From Castellaniella ginsengisoli (lineage in GTDB: Bacteria; Pseudomonadota; Gammaproteobacteria; Burkholderiales; Burkholderiaceae_B), in assembly GCF_039523235.1 (NCBI RefSeq), contig NZ_BAAAEX010000001.1: DNA of 64,000 nt. One strand, written 5' to 3'. Both the position numbers and the translations under genes were made by a program. A model generated the notes under the pieces. It worked only from the letters and a program-made list of their open reading frames with translations, ran no database searches and was not told the origin of the DNA. Below, in pieces: positions 35,999 to 43,879 of the stretch; the first letter of the stretch is position 1; each line of letters begins with the position of its first letter.

Positions 35999-36631
35999 GT
36001 GAAAATCATTTCTGTGCTTGATTATGGCTGCGGCAACATCCGTTCCGTCATCCGCATGTTGGAAAAGGCCGGTGCTTCGGCCAATCGCGTGTCGACACCG
36101 GAAGAGGTGCGCGAGGCGCAAGCGCTGGTGCTGCCTGGGGTCGGCGCTTTCGATCATGGGATGGGTGCGCTGATGGAGCGTGGTCTGGACCGTGCTCTGG
36201 ATGATGCCGTCAACAACCACGCGGTGCCTGTGCTTGGCATCTGCCTGGGGATGCAACTGATGTGCCGAGGCAGTGACGAAGGACAACTGCCAGGGCTGGG
36301 CTGGTTCGATGCCCAGGCCTCGCGGTTTCCTGATCCTGGACTCATCCGGCTGCCGGTGCCTCACATGGGCTGGAATACCTTGCGCATTACAAAGGAAAAT
36401 GCCTTGCTGTCCGCAGATGAGTCCGATCAGCGATTTTATTTCGTGCATTCGTACCGCATCCAGTGCAATGATCCGGGAGACGTGGTGGCGACTTGCGAGT
36501 ACGGCGACGACTTCGTTGCCGCGTTTTCGAAGGCCAATTTGTTCGGCGCACAGTTCCACCCGGAGAAAAGCCATCGGTTCGGACTGGCCATGATGCGTCG
36601 TTTCGTGGAGTGGGTTCATGCTGCGGCATAG
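35999..36631 (+). CDS. hisH: HisH-like glutamine amidotransferase, set 1
   Basis: A 210-residue class I glutaminase with GTG start. Nucleophile Cys in LGICLGMQLM (near residue 83) and His/Glu in QFHPEKSH complete the triad. In O-antigen loci this HisH paralogue releases ammonia that passes via the HisF paralogue to the WbpG amidotransferase, which converts an N-acetyl to an acetamidino group. No other histidine genes are nearby, which supports the glycan role. It overlaps the hisF-like gene by 14 bases. Confidence 0.88.
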   Translation: MKIISVLDYGCGNIRSVIRMLEKAGASANRVSTPEEVREAQALVLPGVGAFDHGMGALMERGLDRALDDAVNNHAVPVLGICLGMQLMCRGSDEGQLPGLGWFDAQASRFPDPGLIRLPVPHMGWNTLRITKENALLSADESDQRFYFVHSYRIQCNDPGDVVATCEYGDDFVAAFSKANLFGAQFHPEKSHRFGLAMMRRFVEWVHAAA

Positions 36632-37385
36632 GGTCATTCCCGCACTATTGCTGCGTCAAGGCGGACTGGTCAAGACGCGGCGTTTCAAGGACCCTGTGTA
36701 CGTGGGCGATCCCACCAACGCCATCCGCATCTTCAATGAAAAGGAAGTCGATGAACTGATGGTGCTGGACATCGAAGCGACCCGATCCGGCAAAGGTCCT
36801 GATTTCAGTACGATCGAGTTGTTTGCGGGGGAATGCTTCATGCCCCTGGCCTATGGCGGAGGTATCCGGACCCTGGATCAAGCCGCCCGGATATTCGATC
36901 TGGGTGTGGAAAAGGTCTGTCTGCAGACCGCCGTCCTGTCGGATTACGATCTGGTGACCCGAATTGCCAGCCGTTATGGCAGTCAAAGCGTCATTGCCTC
37001 CATTGATATTCAGCGGGATTGGCGCAAGCGGCCGCACTTGTATAGCAGCAGCGCGGGAAAGCGGTTATCGCTGGACTGGCTGGGCCATGCGCAGCGCGTG
37101 ATCGAGGCTGGCGCGGGCGAAATTCTGCTGAACGACGCAGATCGGGATGGCATGAGGGCAGGCTACGACACGGATCTGGTTCGACACCTTGCACAATCCG
37201 TATCAGTGCCTGTCATTGCCTTGGGGGGCGCCGGCAGTCTGGATCATTTGCGCGAGGCTGTCTTGGCTGGGGCCTCTGCGGCCGCCGCCGGATCGATGTT
37301 TGTTTTTCATGGCCCGCACCGGGCCGTTTTGATTACTTATCCGCGCTACCAGGATTTGGAGCGCATTCTGGACGTTTCAGCATGA
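36618..37385 (+). CDS. hisF: HisF-like cyclase subunit, set 1
   Basis: A 255-residue beta/alpha-barrel of the HisF family: MLRHRVIPALLLRQGGLVKTRRF at the N-terminus (WbpG-associated HisF paralogues start this way), then YGGGIRTLDQA, LSLDWLGHAQRVIEAGAGEILLNDADRDG and IALGGAGSLDHL (read in parts). It forms the ammonia channel between the glutaminase and the amidotransferase. The stop overlaps the wbpG-like gene by 4 bases. Confidence 0.88.
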   Translation: MLRHRVIPALLLRQGGLVKTRRFKDPVYVGDPTNAIRIFNEKEVDELMVLDIEATRSGKGPDFSTIELFAGECFMPLAYGGGIRTLDQAARIFDLGVEKVCLQTAVLSDYDLVTRIASRYGSQSVIASIDIQRDWRKRPHLYSSSAGKRLSLDWLGHAQRVIEAGAGEILLNDADRDGMRAGYDTDLVRHLAQSVSVPVIALGGAGSLDHLREAVLAGASAAAAGSMFVFHGPHRAVLITYPRYQDLERILDVSA

Positions 37386-38500
37386 GCAAACCCTATCAGA
37401 TGTGTACCCGATGTGTGATGGACACCAGCGCGGGCGACATCCAGTTCGACGCGCAGGGCGTGTGCAATTACTGCACGACATTCCTGCAGCATTCAGGCCA
37501 CATCATTCATGCCGAGCCCGCAGAGCGGCAGAGTCAGTTGAATGCCTTCGTCGAACGAGTCAAGCGCGATGGCCAAGGCAAGCGCTATGACTGCGTTGTC
37601 GGTGTTTCTGGCGGGGTGGACAGTTCCTGGGTGCTGGTGCGCGCGGTAGAACTCGGTCTGCGGCCGCTGGCCGTCCACATGGACAATGGCTGGAATTCCG
37701 AATTGGCCCAGAACAACATCGCAAACCTGGTGCAGGGCCTGGGGGTGGATCTGCATACTCACGTGATCGACTGGCCTGAATACCGGGCGTTGATGCAGGC
37801 ATTCTTCGATGCCGACGTGATCGACGTTGAACTGCTGTACGACAATGCCATGCTGGCGGTGAACTACCAGCAGGCGACGCAGCATGGTGTGAAATGGATT
37901 CTGTCCGGATCGAACCAGGCAACCGAAGGCCTCAGTATTCCCAAATCCTGGAACTGGTTCAAGCACGATCAGCGCAACATCCGGGCCATTGCCAAAGCAC
38001 ATGGAAATGTGAAGATCCGGACATTGCCGACCTTCGGTACCCTGCAGTATGTGTGGGCTGAGTTCGTGCGGCGGATCAAATGGACCCAGATCCTGAACCT
38101 GATGGAATACAACAAGTTCGACGCCATGCGGGCCTTGCAGGAATCCCATGGCTATAAGCCGTATCCCTATAAACATTATGAATCGATCTTTACCCGGTTC
38201 TATCAGGGCTATCTGCTGCCGCAGAAATTCGGTGCGGACAAGCGTCGGGTGCATTTCTCGACCCTGATCGTGGCCGGGCAGATGACACGCGAAGCTGCAA
38301 TCCAGGATCTGGAGAACATTCCGTATCCTAGCCAGGCTGATCTGGACAATGATCGCCAGTATTTTCTGAAAAAAATGGGCTGGACCGAAGCCCAACTGCA
38401 GGACTATCTGAGCCGGCCCGAGCGTCCCCATACGGCCTACCCCAGTGAAATAAAACTGTGGAACCTGCTGAAAGACATCTATCTGAGGTTTCGCCGATGA
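37382..38500 (+). CDS. wbpG: N-acetyl sugar amidotransferase (WbpG), set 1
   Basis: A 372-residue ATP-dependent N-acetyl sugar amidotransferase. The N-terminal zinc-ribbon-like CTRCVMDTS and CNYC pairs and the PP-loop VGVSGGVDSSW (near residue 78) mark the WbpG/PseA family. It is encoded between HisF and the WbpI epimerase, the P. aeruginosa O5 arrangement, so it probably converts the 3-N-acetyl of ManNAc3NAcA to an acetamidino group (ManNAc3NAmA). Confidence 0.9.
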   Translation: MSKPYQMCTRCVMDTSAGDIQFDAQGVCNYCTTFLQHSGHIIHAEPAERQSQLNAFVERVKRDGQGKRYDCVVGVSGGVDSSWVLVRAVELGLRPLAVHMDNGWNSELAQNNIANLVQGLGVDLHTHVIDWPEYRALMQAFFDADVIDVELLYDNAMLAVNYQQATQHGVKWILSGSNQATEGLSIPKSWNWFKHDQRNIRAIAKAHGNVKIRTLPTFGTLQYVWAEFVRRIKWTQILNLMEYNKFDAMRALQESHGYKPYPYKHYESIFTRFYQGYLLPQKFGADKRRVHFSTLIVAGQMTREAAIQDLENIPYPSQADLDNDRQYFLKKMGWTEAQLQDYLSRPERPHTAYPSEIKLWNLLKDIYLRFRR

Positions 38501-39555
38501 AACTGCTCACAGTCATTGGCGCGCGGCCTCAGTTCATCAAGGCCGCCACGGTATCGCGTGCGTTGGCCGCACATCATCCTGACTCGCGCGAGATTCTGGT
38601 CCATACCGGGCAGCATTACGACGCCAATATGTCCGACGTGTTTTTCGATGAACTCGACATCCCCCGTCCGGATCATCATCTGGGGGTGGGCGGTGGATCT
38701 CACGGGCAGAATACCGGCCGCATGCTGGAAAAGCTGGATGCGCTGATCGTTCAGGAAAAACCCGACTGGGTTCTGGTCTATGGTGATACGGACAGTACGC
38801 TGGCGGGTGCGCTGGCCGCTGCCAAACTGCATGTGCCGGTGGCTCATGTCGAGGCAGGGCTCAGATCCTTCAATCGTCGGATGCCTGAGGAAATCAATCG
38901 GGTGCTGACGGATCACGTTGCCGACCTGTTGTTCGCGCCGACCAAGGTCGCACAGCGAAATCTGCAGAAAGAGGGCGTCGCGGATTCAAAGATCCACGTG
39001 GTGGGCGACGTCATGTATGACGCAGCCCTGTACTACAAGCCTCTGGCTAGAAAACCGGCATGGTTCGATGCGCTCAGGCTCGGGGAGTTTGCCCTATGCA
39101 CTATCCACCGGGCTGAAAATACGGACGATCCTGACCGGATGCGGGGCATCCTGGCAGGGTTGGCTAAGTCCCCGCTGCCGGTCGTGCTGCCGCTGCATCC
39201 CCGGACCCGGAAACAATTGGCGCAGTTTCATCTGGGCCTGCCGGATACGGTTTGTGCCGTGGACCCCGTTGGGTATCTGGAAATGGTGTGGCTGGAATCC
39301 CATTGCCGCTTGGTCGTCACGGATTCTGGCGGGGTGCAGAAGGAAGCTTACTTTCATGGGAAACCCTGCGTCACCTTGAGGGATGAGACGGAGTGGGTTG
39401 AGTTGGTGGAGGTGGGGGCGAATGTGTTGGTGGGCACTGATCGGGAGCGCATTGTGGCAGGTATGTCTCAAGTTGATCTGGCTGGATTTGAGGCGAACGA
39501 ATTGTATGGACATGGAGACAGCGTGCAGCGGATCCTTGAGCTGCTATTCGTGTGA
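38497..39555 (+). CDS. wbpI: UDP-GlcNAc3NAcA 2-epimerase (WbpI/WlbD)
   Basis: A 352-residue non-hydrolysing UDP-sugar 2-epimerase. MKLLTVIGARPQFIKAATVSR, HTGQHYD, GDTDSTLAGALAA, VAHVEAGLRSFNRRMPEEINR and TDSGGVQKEA are the family marks (read in parts). It inverts C2 to give UDP-ManNAc3NAcA. I chose the ATG at 38497, overlapping the wbpG stop. It is the last gene of the GC-rich half; composition changes sharply after it. Confidence 0.92.
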   Translation: MKLLTVIGARPQFIKAATVSRALAAHHPDSREILVHTGQHYDANMSDVFFDELDIPRPDHHLGVGGGSHGQNTGRMLEKLDALIVQEKPDWVLVYGDTDSTLAGALAAAKLHVPVAHVEAGLRSFNRRMPEEINRVLTDHVADLLFAPTKVAQRNLQKEGVADSKIHVVGDVMYDAALYYKPLARKPAWFDALRLGEFALCTIHRAENTDDPDRMRGILAGLAKSPLPVVLPLHPRTRKQLAQFHLGLPDTVCAVDPVGYLEMVWLESHCRLVVTDSGGVQKEAYFHGKPCVTLRDETEWVELVEVGANVLVGTDRERIVAGMSQVDLAGFEANELYGHGDSVQRILELLFV

Positions 39556-39597
39556 GCACCATCATGTACGGTCGTGTGACTGATGATTTGCCCCTGA

Positions 39598-40881
39598 ATG
39601 ATTTTTCGAGGATGCGATGTGCATATTAAAAACCAGGTTCTAGGTAATGCGCTTATATATCTGGTTGCCAATGTTTTTAATGCTGCTATTCCCTTTATTT
39701 TGCTCCCGATTTTGACGCGGGTTCTATCGCCGTCAGACTATGGCGTAGTATCGATGTTCCTGGTAATGCTCAGCATTTTTAGTGCTGTGGTAGGTTTGAG
39801 CATGAATGGAGTCATCAGCATACGCTACTTCCAGTTAGGTCGTGCCCAACTTGCAGAGTACATTAGTACGATCACAATTATGTTGGTGTTCACTACTTTC
39901 GTGTCAATTGCTGCGGTTATTCTGGCGGGTGACTGGATGGCTTCTACCACAGGCGTTCCAGTTGGCTGGCTAATTGTTGCTGTGATCGTTGCGGGGGTTC
40001 AGTTCGTTGTCAATATCAAGCTTACGCTTCTGCAGGTAGAAGGAAAGGCGAAGAAATTTGGGGTTCTTCAAGTTTCTCAAAGCTCAATCAATGCGATAGC
40101 CTCTTTATGGCTGGTTTTGATCGCCGGAATGGCTTGGCAGGGTCGGGTGCTCGGTCATGCACTATCGGTAGGCCTGCTCGGGCTTGTTGTCATGTTATGG
40201 ATGTCACGGGACAAGCTGTTCGTAAAGCCGCACGCATGGAGGGAGTATGGCAAAGATGCAGTGCGTTTCGGATTGCCTTTGATTCCCCATGCAATTGGTG
40301 GATGGCTGTTGATCGCTGGTGATAGATTCATAGTCAAGGAAAATCTTGGACTGGCCGATACGGGAATCTATATGGCCGCCATGCAGGTTGGCATGGGGCT
40401 CCATATGGCGTACGAAGCATTTTTCAGATCATGGCATCCAGCAATAACAAAGAGCGTCATAAAAGATGAAGTGAAAAATCGGAAACTGTTGGTGTTGTCA
40501 GTTTATAAAGTCGTGAGCGGCGCGTTTCTTGCCCTTAGCATTTATTGCCTGCTTATCTGGTTAATCTATCCTTGGTTGGTTGGGGAAAGGTTCTCTGCAG
40601 GAATCTGGATAGCCTTGATATTTGCAGTCAGCGCATTTTTTGGTGCATGTTATTACTCAACAGCCATATTCATGCATATCCAGAACCGAAATGATCTGCT
40701 GGCGATCAATACATTCGTGAGTGGTGGGATTGGATTGGTTCTTTCTTTTATCTTGTGTCGGGATTTTGGTCTAGTGGGTGTGGCTGTAGGAATGCTGATT
40801 GGAAAGATTTTGGCATTCATATTTTGCTGGATTTCAGCCAACCATGTATTCCCAATGCCTTGGTTGAGGCCTTTTTCGTGA
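39598..40881 (+). CDS. wzx: polysaccharide flippase Wzx, copy 2
   Basis: A 427-residue polytopic membrane protein of the polysaccharide flippase family: LGNALIYLVANVFNAAIPFILL and LPILTRVLSPSDYGVVSMF at the N-terminus are classical Wzx/RfbX features. It is clearly AT-richer than the first flippase gene and opens the low-GC cassette that carries the pseudaminic acid genes, so it probably serves a Pse-containing unit. A GTG at 39619 is an alternative start. The stop overlaps the SGNH gene by 4 bases. Confidence 0.88.
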   Translation: MIFRGCDVHIKNQVLGNALIYLVANVFNAAIPFILLPILTRVLSPSDYGVVSMFLVMLSIFSAVVGLSMNGVISIRYFQLGRAQLAEYISTITIMLVFTTFVSIAAVILAGDWMASTTGVPVGWLIVAVIVAGVQFVVNIKLTLLQVEGKAKKFGVLQVSQSSINAIASLWLVLIAGMAWQGRVLGHALSVGLLGLVVMLWMSRDKLFVKPHAWREYGKDAVRFGLPLIPHAIGGWLLIAGDRFIVKENLGLADTGIYMAAMQVGMGLHMAYEAFFRSWHPAITKSVIKDEVKNRKLLVLSVYKVVSGAFLALSIYCLLIWLIYPWLVGERFSAGIWIALIFAVSAFFGACYYSTAIFMHIQNRNDLLAINTFVSGGIGLVLSFILCRDFGLVGVAVGMLIGKILAFIFCWISANHVFPMPWLRPFS

Positions 40882-41639
40882 AAAAGCTATTGATTGTGGG
40901 TGACTCCCTCTCGATGTCACGTCATCGTGAGGGGGTTGCTTATGAGCAGATGTATTCGACACTGCTTGCATGCCATCTCAAGAACTGGCTCGTGATCAAC
41001 GGATCCGTGCGTGCTAATACATCAAGGCAGATAATATCTGAAAACTATCAGGAAGAGTATATTTTGCCCTTGCTTCCCGATGTGGTGGTATTGCAGGTAG
41101 GGGTTGTGGATTGTCTGCCGCGTTTGATGTCGAAATACGAACGGCGTATTCTGGGGGTTCTTTCGAGAATTCAAGGCTTTCGTCGCTTGGCAAGATTCTA
41201 TATTTCGTTTAAGTCAAAGAGAAGGCTATATTTCACCAAAAAAAAACAGATCTCTTTCGTTGGGTCGTCTGAATTCGAGAGCAATATGATGCAGTTTCGT
41301 AATCTAATGAGCCGTATTGGTTGCAAAGTAATTGCAATCAATATCCCGCATCCCGGACCGGGTCTGTCAGAACGGACTTTTGGTGTCGGCGAGGCCGTAT
41401 CCAGATACAACGGTATCATTGATCAGGTTTTTTCGGGTTCGGCGCATGCGGTTGTTGATTTGTACAACATGACAAAATCAAATCCATCCTTACTCCAGGA
41501 TGATGGTTATCATATTCGATGGGAGTGTCATGAGCTGCTCTATAAAGAAATATTTGAAAATAATCTTCTTCGTGCTTCGATGGAAAATAAAGAGCAGATG
41601 ATTCCGGCGGCTGTTTCGATCTTGCCGAAACTGCATTGA
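40878..41639 (+). CDS. SGNH/GDSL-like hydrolase of unknown target
   Basis: A 253-residue protein with GTG start coupled to the flippase stop. LLIVGDSLSMSR is block I (nucleophile Ser) of the SGNH family, VVLQVGVVDCLPRLM matches the Gly/Asn-type block III region with Asp in place of Asn, and a C-terminal DDGYHIRWECHELL carries the DxxH pair. No signal peptide. It may be an acyl transferase or esterase modifying a sugar intermediate of the cassette; the function is not known. Confidence 0.65.
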   Translation: MKKLLIVGDSLSMSRHREGVAYEQMYSTLLACHLKNWLVINGSVRANTSRQIISENYQEEYILPLLPDVVVLQVGVVDCLPRLMSKYERRILGVLSRIQGFRRLARFYISFKSKRRLYFTKKKQISFVGSSEFESNMMQFRNLMSRIGCKVIAINIPHPGPGLSERTFGVGEAVSRYNGIIDQVFSGSAHAVVDLYNMTKSNPSLLQDDGYHIRWECHELLYKEIFENNLLRASMENKEQMIPAAVSILPKLH

Positions 41640-41660
41640 ATATTAGGATGTTTTAAATAA

Positions 41661-42659
41661 ATGTTTAAAGAAAAAACCATTCTTGTAACCGGAGGAACCG
41701 GTTCTTTCGGGCATGTTTTCGTGCCAATGACTTTGGCTCGCTGCAAGCCAAAAAAAATCATCATCCTTTCTCGGGATGAAATGAAACAATGGGAGATGGC
41801 AAAGATTTACAAGTCAGATTCCAGAGTGCGTTTCTTCATTGGCGATGTCCGAGACAAAGATCGGTTGTATCGCGCATTGGATGGAGTCGATTATGTGGTT
41901 CATGCGGCCGCGACGAAGATCGTTCCCACTGCGGAATACAACCCTTTCGAGTGCATCAAGACGAATGTCATTGGTGCGATGAATCTGATCGATGCCTGCA
42001 TCGATCAGGGTGTAAAACGCGTCGTGGCGCTTTCTACTGACAAGGCCAGTAGTCCTGTTAATCTTTATGGTGCTTCCAAATTGGCGTCCGACAAACTATT
42101 TGTCGCTGGAAATGCCTATTCTGGAGAGCATGGAACGAGATTTTCTGTGGTGCGCTACGGTAACGTCATGGGGTCGCGTGGCTCTGTAATACCTTTCTTC
42201 ATGTCTCTTCGAGAAAGCGGAGAGGTACCGATTACGGATGTTCGTATGACTCGGTTCATGATTTCCCTGGAGCAGGGCGTGGAATTGGTATGGCATGCCT
42301 TTGATGATATGGTGGGCGGTGAAATCTATGTAAAGAAAATTCCCTCGATGAAAGTCGTGGATCTTGCTCGTGTGATAGCACCGGATGCGGCACATAAAAT
42401 AATTGGCATACGCCCGGGCGAAAAACTACATGAACAAATGATCAGTGCGGAGGATTCTCTTTATACTTATGAATACCCGGAGCATTATAAAATACTGCCC
42501 GCCATCAATGGTTGGAACGATTCACCGGAGCGAATAAAGGGCGGAAGGATTGTGCCAGAAGGATTTACCTATGCAAGTGATACGAATCCAGAGTGGATGC
42601 GGCCAGAGACATTGGCCGCATGGGTTGAGAAAAATCTGAATAAGATAGGTAAGTTGTAG
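41661..42659 (+). CDS. pseB: UDP-GlcNAc 4,6-dehydratase (inverting), PseB
   Basis: A 332-residue extended SDR enzyme. TGGTGSFGHVFV is the NAD motif, STDKASSPVNLYGASK carries the TDK and YxxxK catalytic residues, and the sequence ISLEQGVELVWHAF plus EIYVKKIPSMKVVDLA is that of PseB/FlaA1. It makes UDP-2-acetamido-2,6-dideoxy-beta-L-arabino-hexos-4-ulose, the first step to pseudaminic acid. The pseC gene follows 6 bases later. Confidence 0.94.
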   Translation: MFKEKTILVTGGTGSFGHVFVPMTLARCKPKKIIILSRDEMKQWEMAKIYKSDSRVRFFIGDVRDKDRLYRALDGVDYVVHAAATKIVPTAEYNPFECIKTNVIGAMNLIDACIDQGVKRVVALSTDKASSPVNLYGASKLASDKLFVAGNAYSGEHGTRFSVVRYGNVMGSRGSVIPFFMSLRESGEVPITDVRMTRFMISLEQGVELVWHAFDDMVGGEIYVKKIPSMKVVDLARVIAPDAAHKIIGIRPGEKLHEQMISAEDSLYTYEYPEHYKILPAINGWNDSPERIKGGRIVPEGFTYASDTNPEWMRPETLAAWVEKNLNKIGKL

Positions 42660-42665
42660 ACCATT

Positions 42666-43823
42666 ATGATTCCATATGGACGTCAGGATATCAGCCAGGC
42701 AGATATAGACGCTGTAGTGGATGTGCTCCGATCCGATTTCCTTACGCAAGGGCCCAGGGTGCCGGCCTTTGAGCAGGCGATAGCTGCAAAGGTCAAGGCG
42801 AAATACGCAGTAGCATCCAATAGCGCAACGTCTGCGCTGCATCTCGCTTGCTTAGCGCTTGGGCTAGGTCCCGGAGATCTCTTGTGGACATCGCCTATTA
42901 CATTCGTGGCGACAGCGAATTGCGCTCTGTACTGTGGGGCTCAAGTCGATTTTGTCGATATTGATCCGTTGACCTACAACATGGATGTCGGTGCACTGGA
43001 GTCCAAATTGATCGAAGCCGATCGAATTGGCCGTCTTCCTAAGATTGTGGTACCCGTGCATCTATCTGGGCAATCGTGTGACATGGAGGCTATTCATGTC
43101 CTGGCTGATCGGTATGGCTTCAAAATTATTGAAGATGCTTCACATGCCATCGGTGGAAAATATCAAGGACAGTATGTTGGATTTTGTCAGCATAGCGATA
43201 TCACTGTATTCAGCTTTCATCCCGTTAAGATAATCACTACAGCCGAAGGTGGTATGGCGACCACCAATAGTGAGGCTCTGGCAGAGCAGATGAAGCTGCT
43301 ACGTAGCCATGGAATTACCAGAGATCCTTCCTTGATGACGCATAAACCTGATGGCCCCTGGTACTATCAGCAGATAGCTCTTGGATTGAATTACAGAATG
43401 ACAGAGTTACAGGCTGCGCTGGGCATAAGTCAACTCGAGCGTCTTGATGAATACGTCACTAAACGCCATGAAGTAGCTCGACGCTATGATCTGGCTTTCG
43501 AGGGCCTTCCTATAACTATTCCCGTGCAGCATTCAAGATGCTACTCAGCATATCATCTGTATGTGATTCGATTGCACTTGGAGGATATAAGAATGGCACA
43601 TGGCGACGTATTTGAAAAATTACGAAGTCAGGGTGTCGGTGTGAATCTGCATTATATTCCTGTGCATACTCAGCCTTACTATAGAAGTATGGGTTTCCGT
43701 ATCGGACAATTTCCAGAGGCTGAAAAATATTATCGTGAGGCAATCAGTTTGCCGATGTATGCAACTTTGTCCCATGACGAGCAGTTGATTGTTCAGAGTG
43801 CTGTGAAATCAATCATTCAATAA
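42666..43823 (+). CDS. pseC: UDP-4-keto sugar aminotransferase PseC
   Basis: A 385-residue PLP-dependent aminotransferase: MIPYGRQDISQADIDAVVDVL at the start, the Lys in FSFHPVKIITTAEGG and the Asp in IIEDASHAIGG. It transfers an amino group from glutamate to C4 of the PseB product, giving UDP-4-amino-4,6-dideoxy-N-acetyl-beta-L-altrosamine. Context with pseB, pseG, pseH and pseI fixes the assignment. Confidence 0.93.
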   Translation: MIPYGRQDISQADIDAVVDVLRSDFLTQGPRVPAFEQAIAAKVKAKYAVASNSATSALHLACLALGLGPGDLLWTSPITFVATANCALYCGAQVDFVDIDPLTYNMDVGALESKLIEADRIGRLPKIVVPVHLSGQSCDMEAIHVLADRYGFKIIEDASHAIGGKYQGQYVGFCQHSDITVFSFHPVKIITTAEGGMATTNSEALAEQMKLLRSHGITRDPSLMTHKPDGPWYYQQIALGLNYRMTELQAALGISQLERLDEYVTKRHEVARRYDLAFEGLPITIPVQHSRCYSAYHLYVIRLHLEDIRMAHGDVFEKLRSQGVGVNLHYIPVHTQPYYRSMGFRIGQFPEAEKYYREAISLPMYATLSHDEQLIVQSAVKSIIQ

Positions 43824-43879
43824 AACAGAAAGAATTAGGCGTGATCTATAAGACATCATTGTCAGTGAGGCCATAGTAA

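Noticed and set aside
35999..37385. hisH and hisF as part of a histidine biosynthesis operon
   Set aside because: No other his gene is present, the genes are duplicated in the locus, and both sets adjoin WbpG-type amidotransferases.
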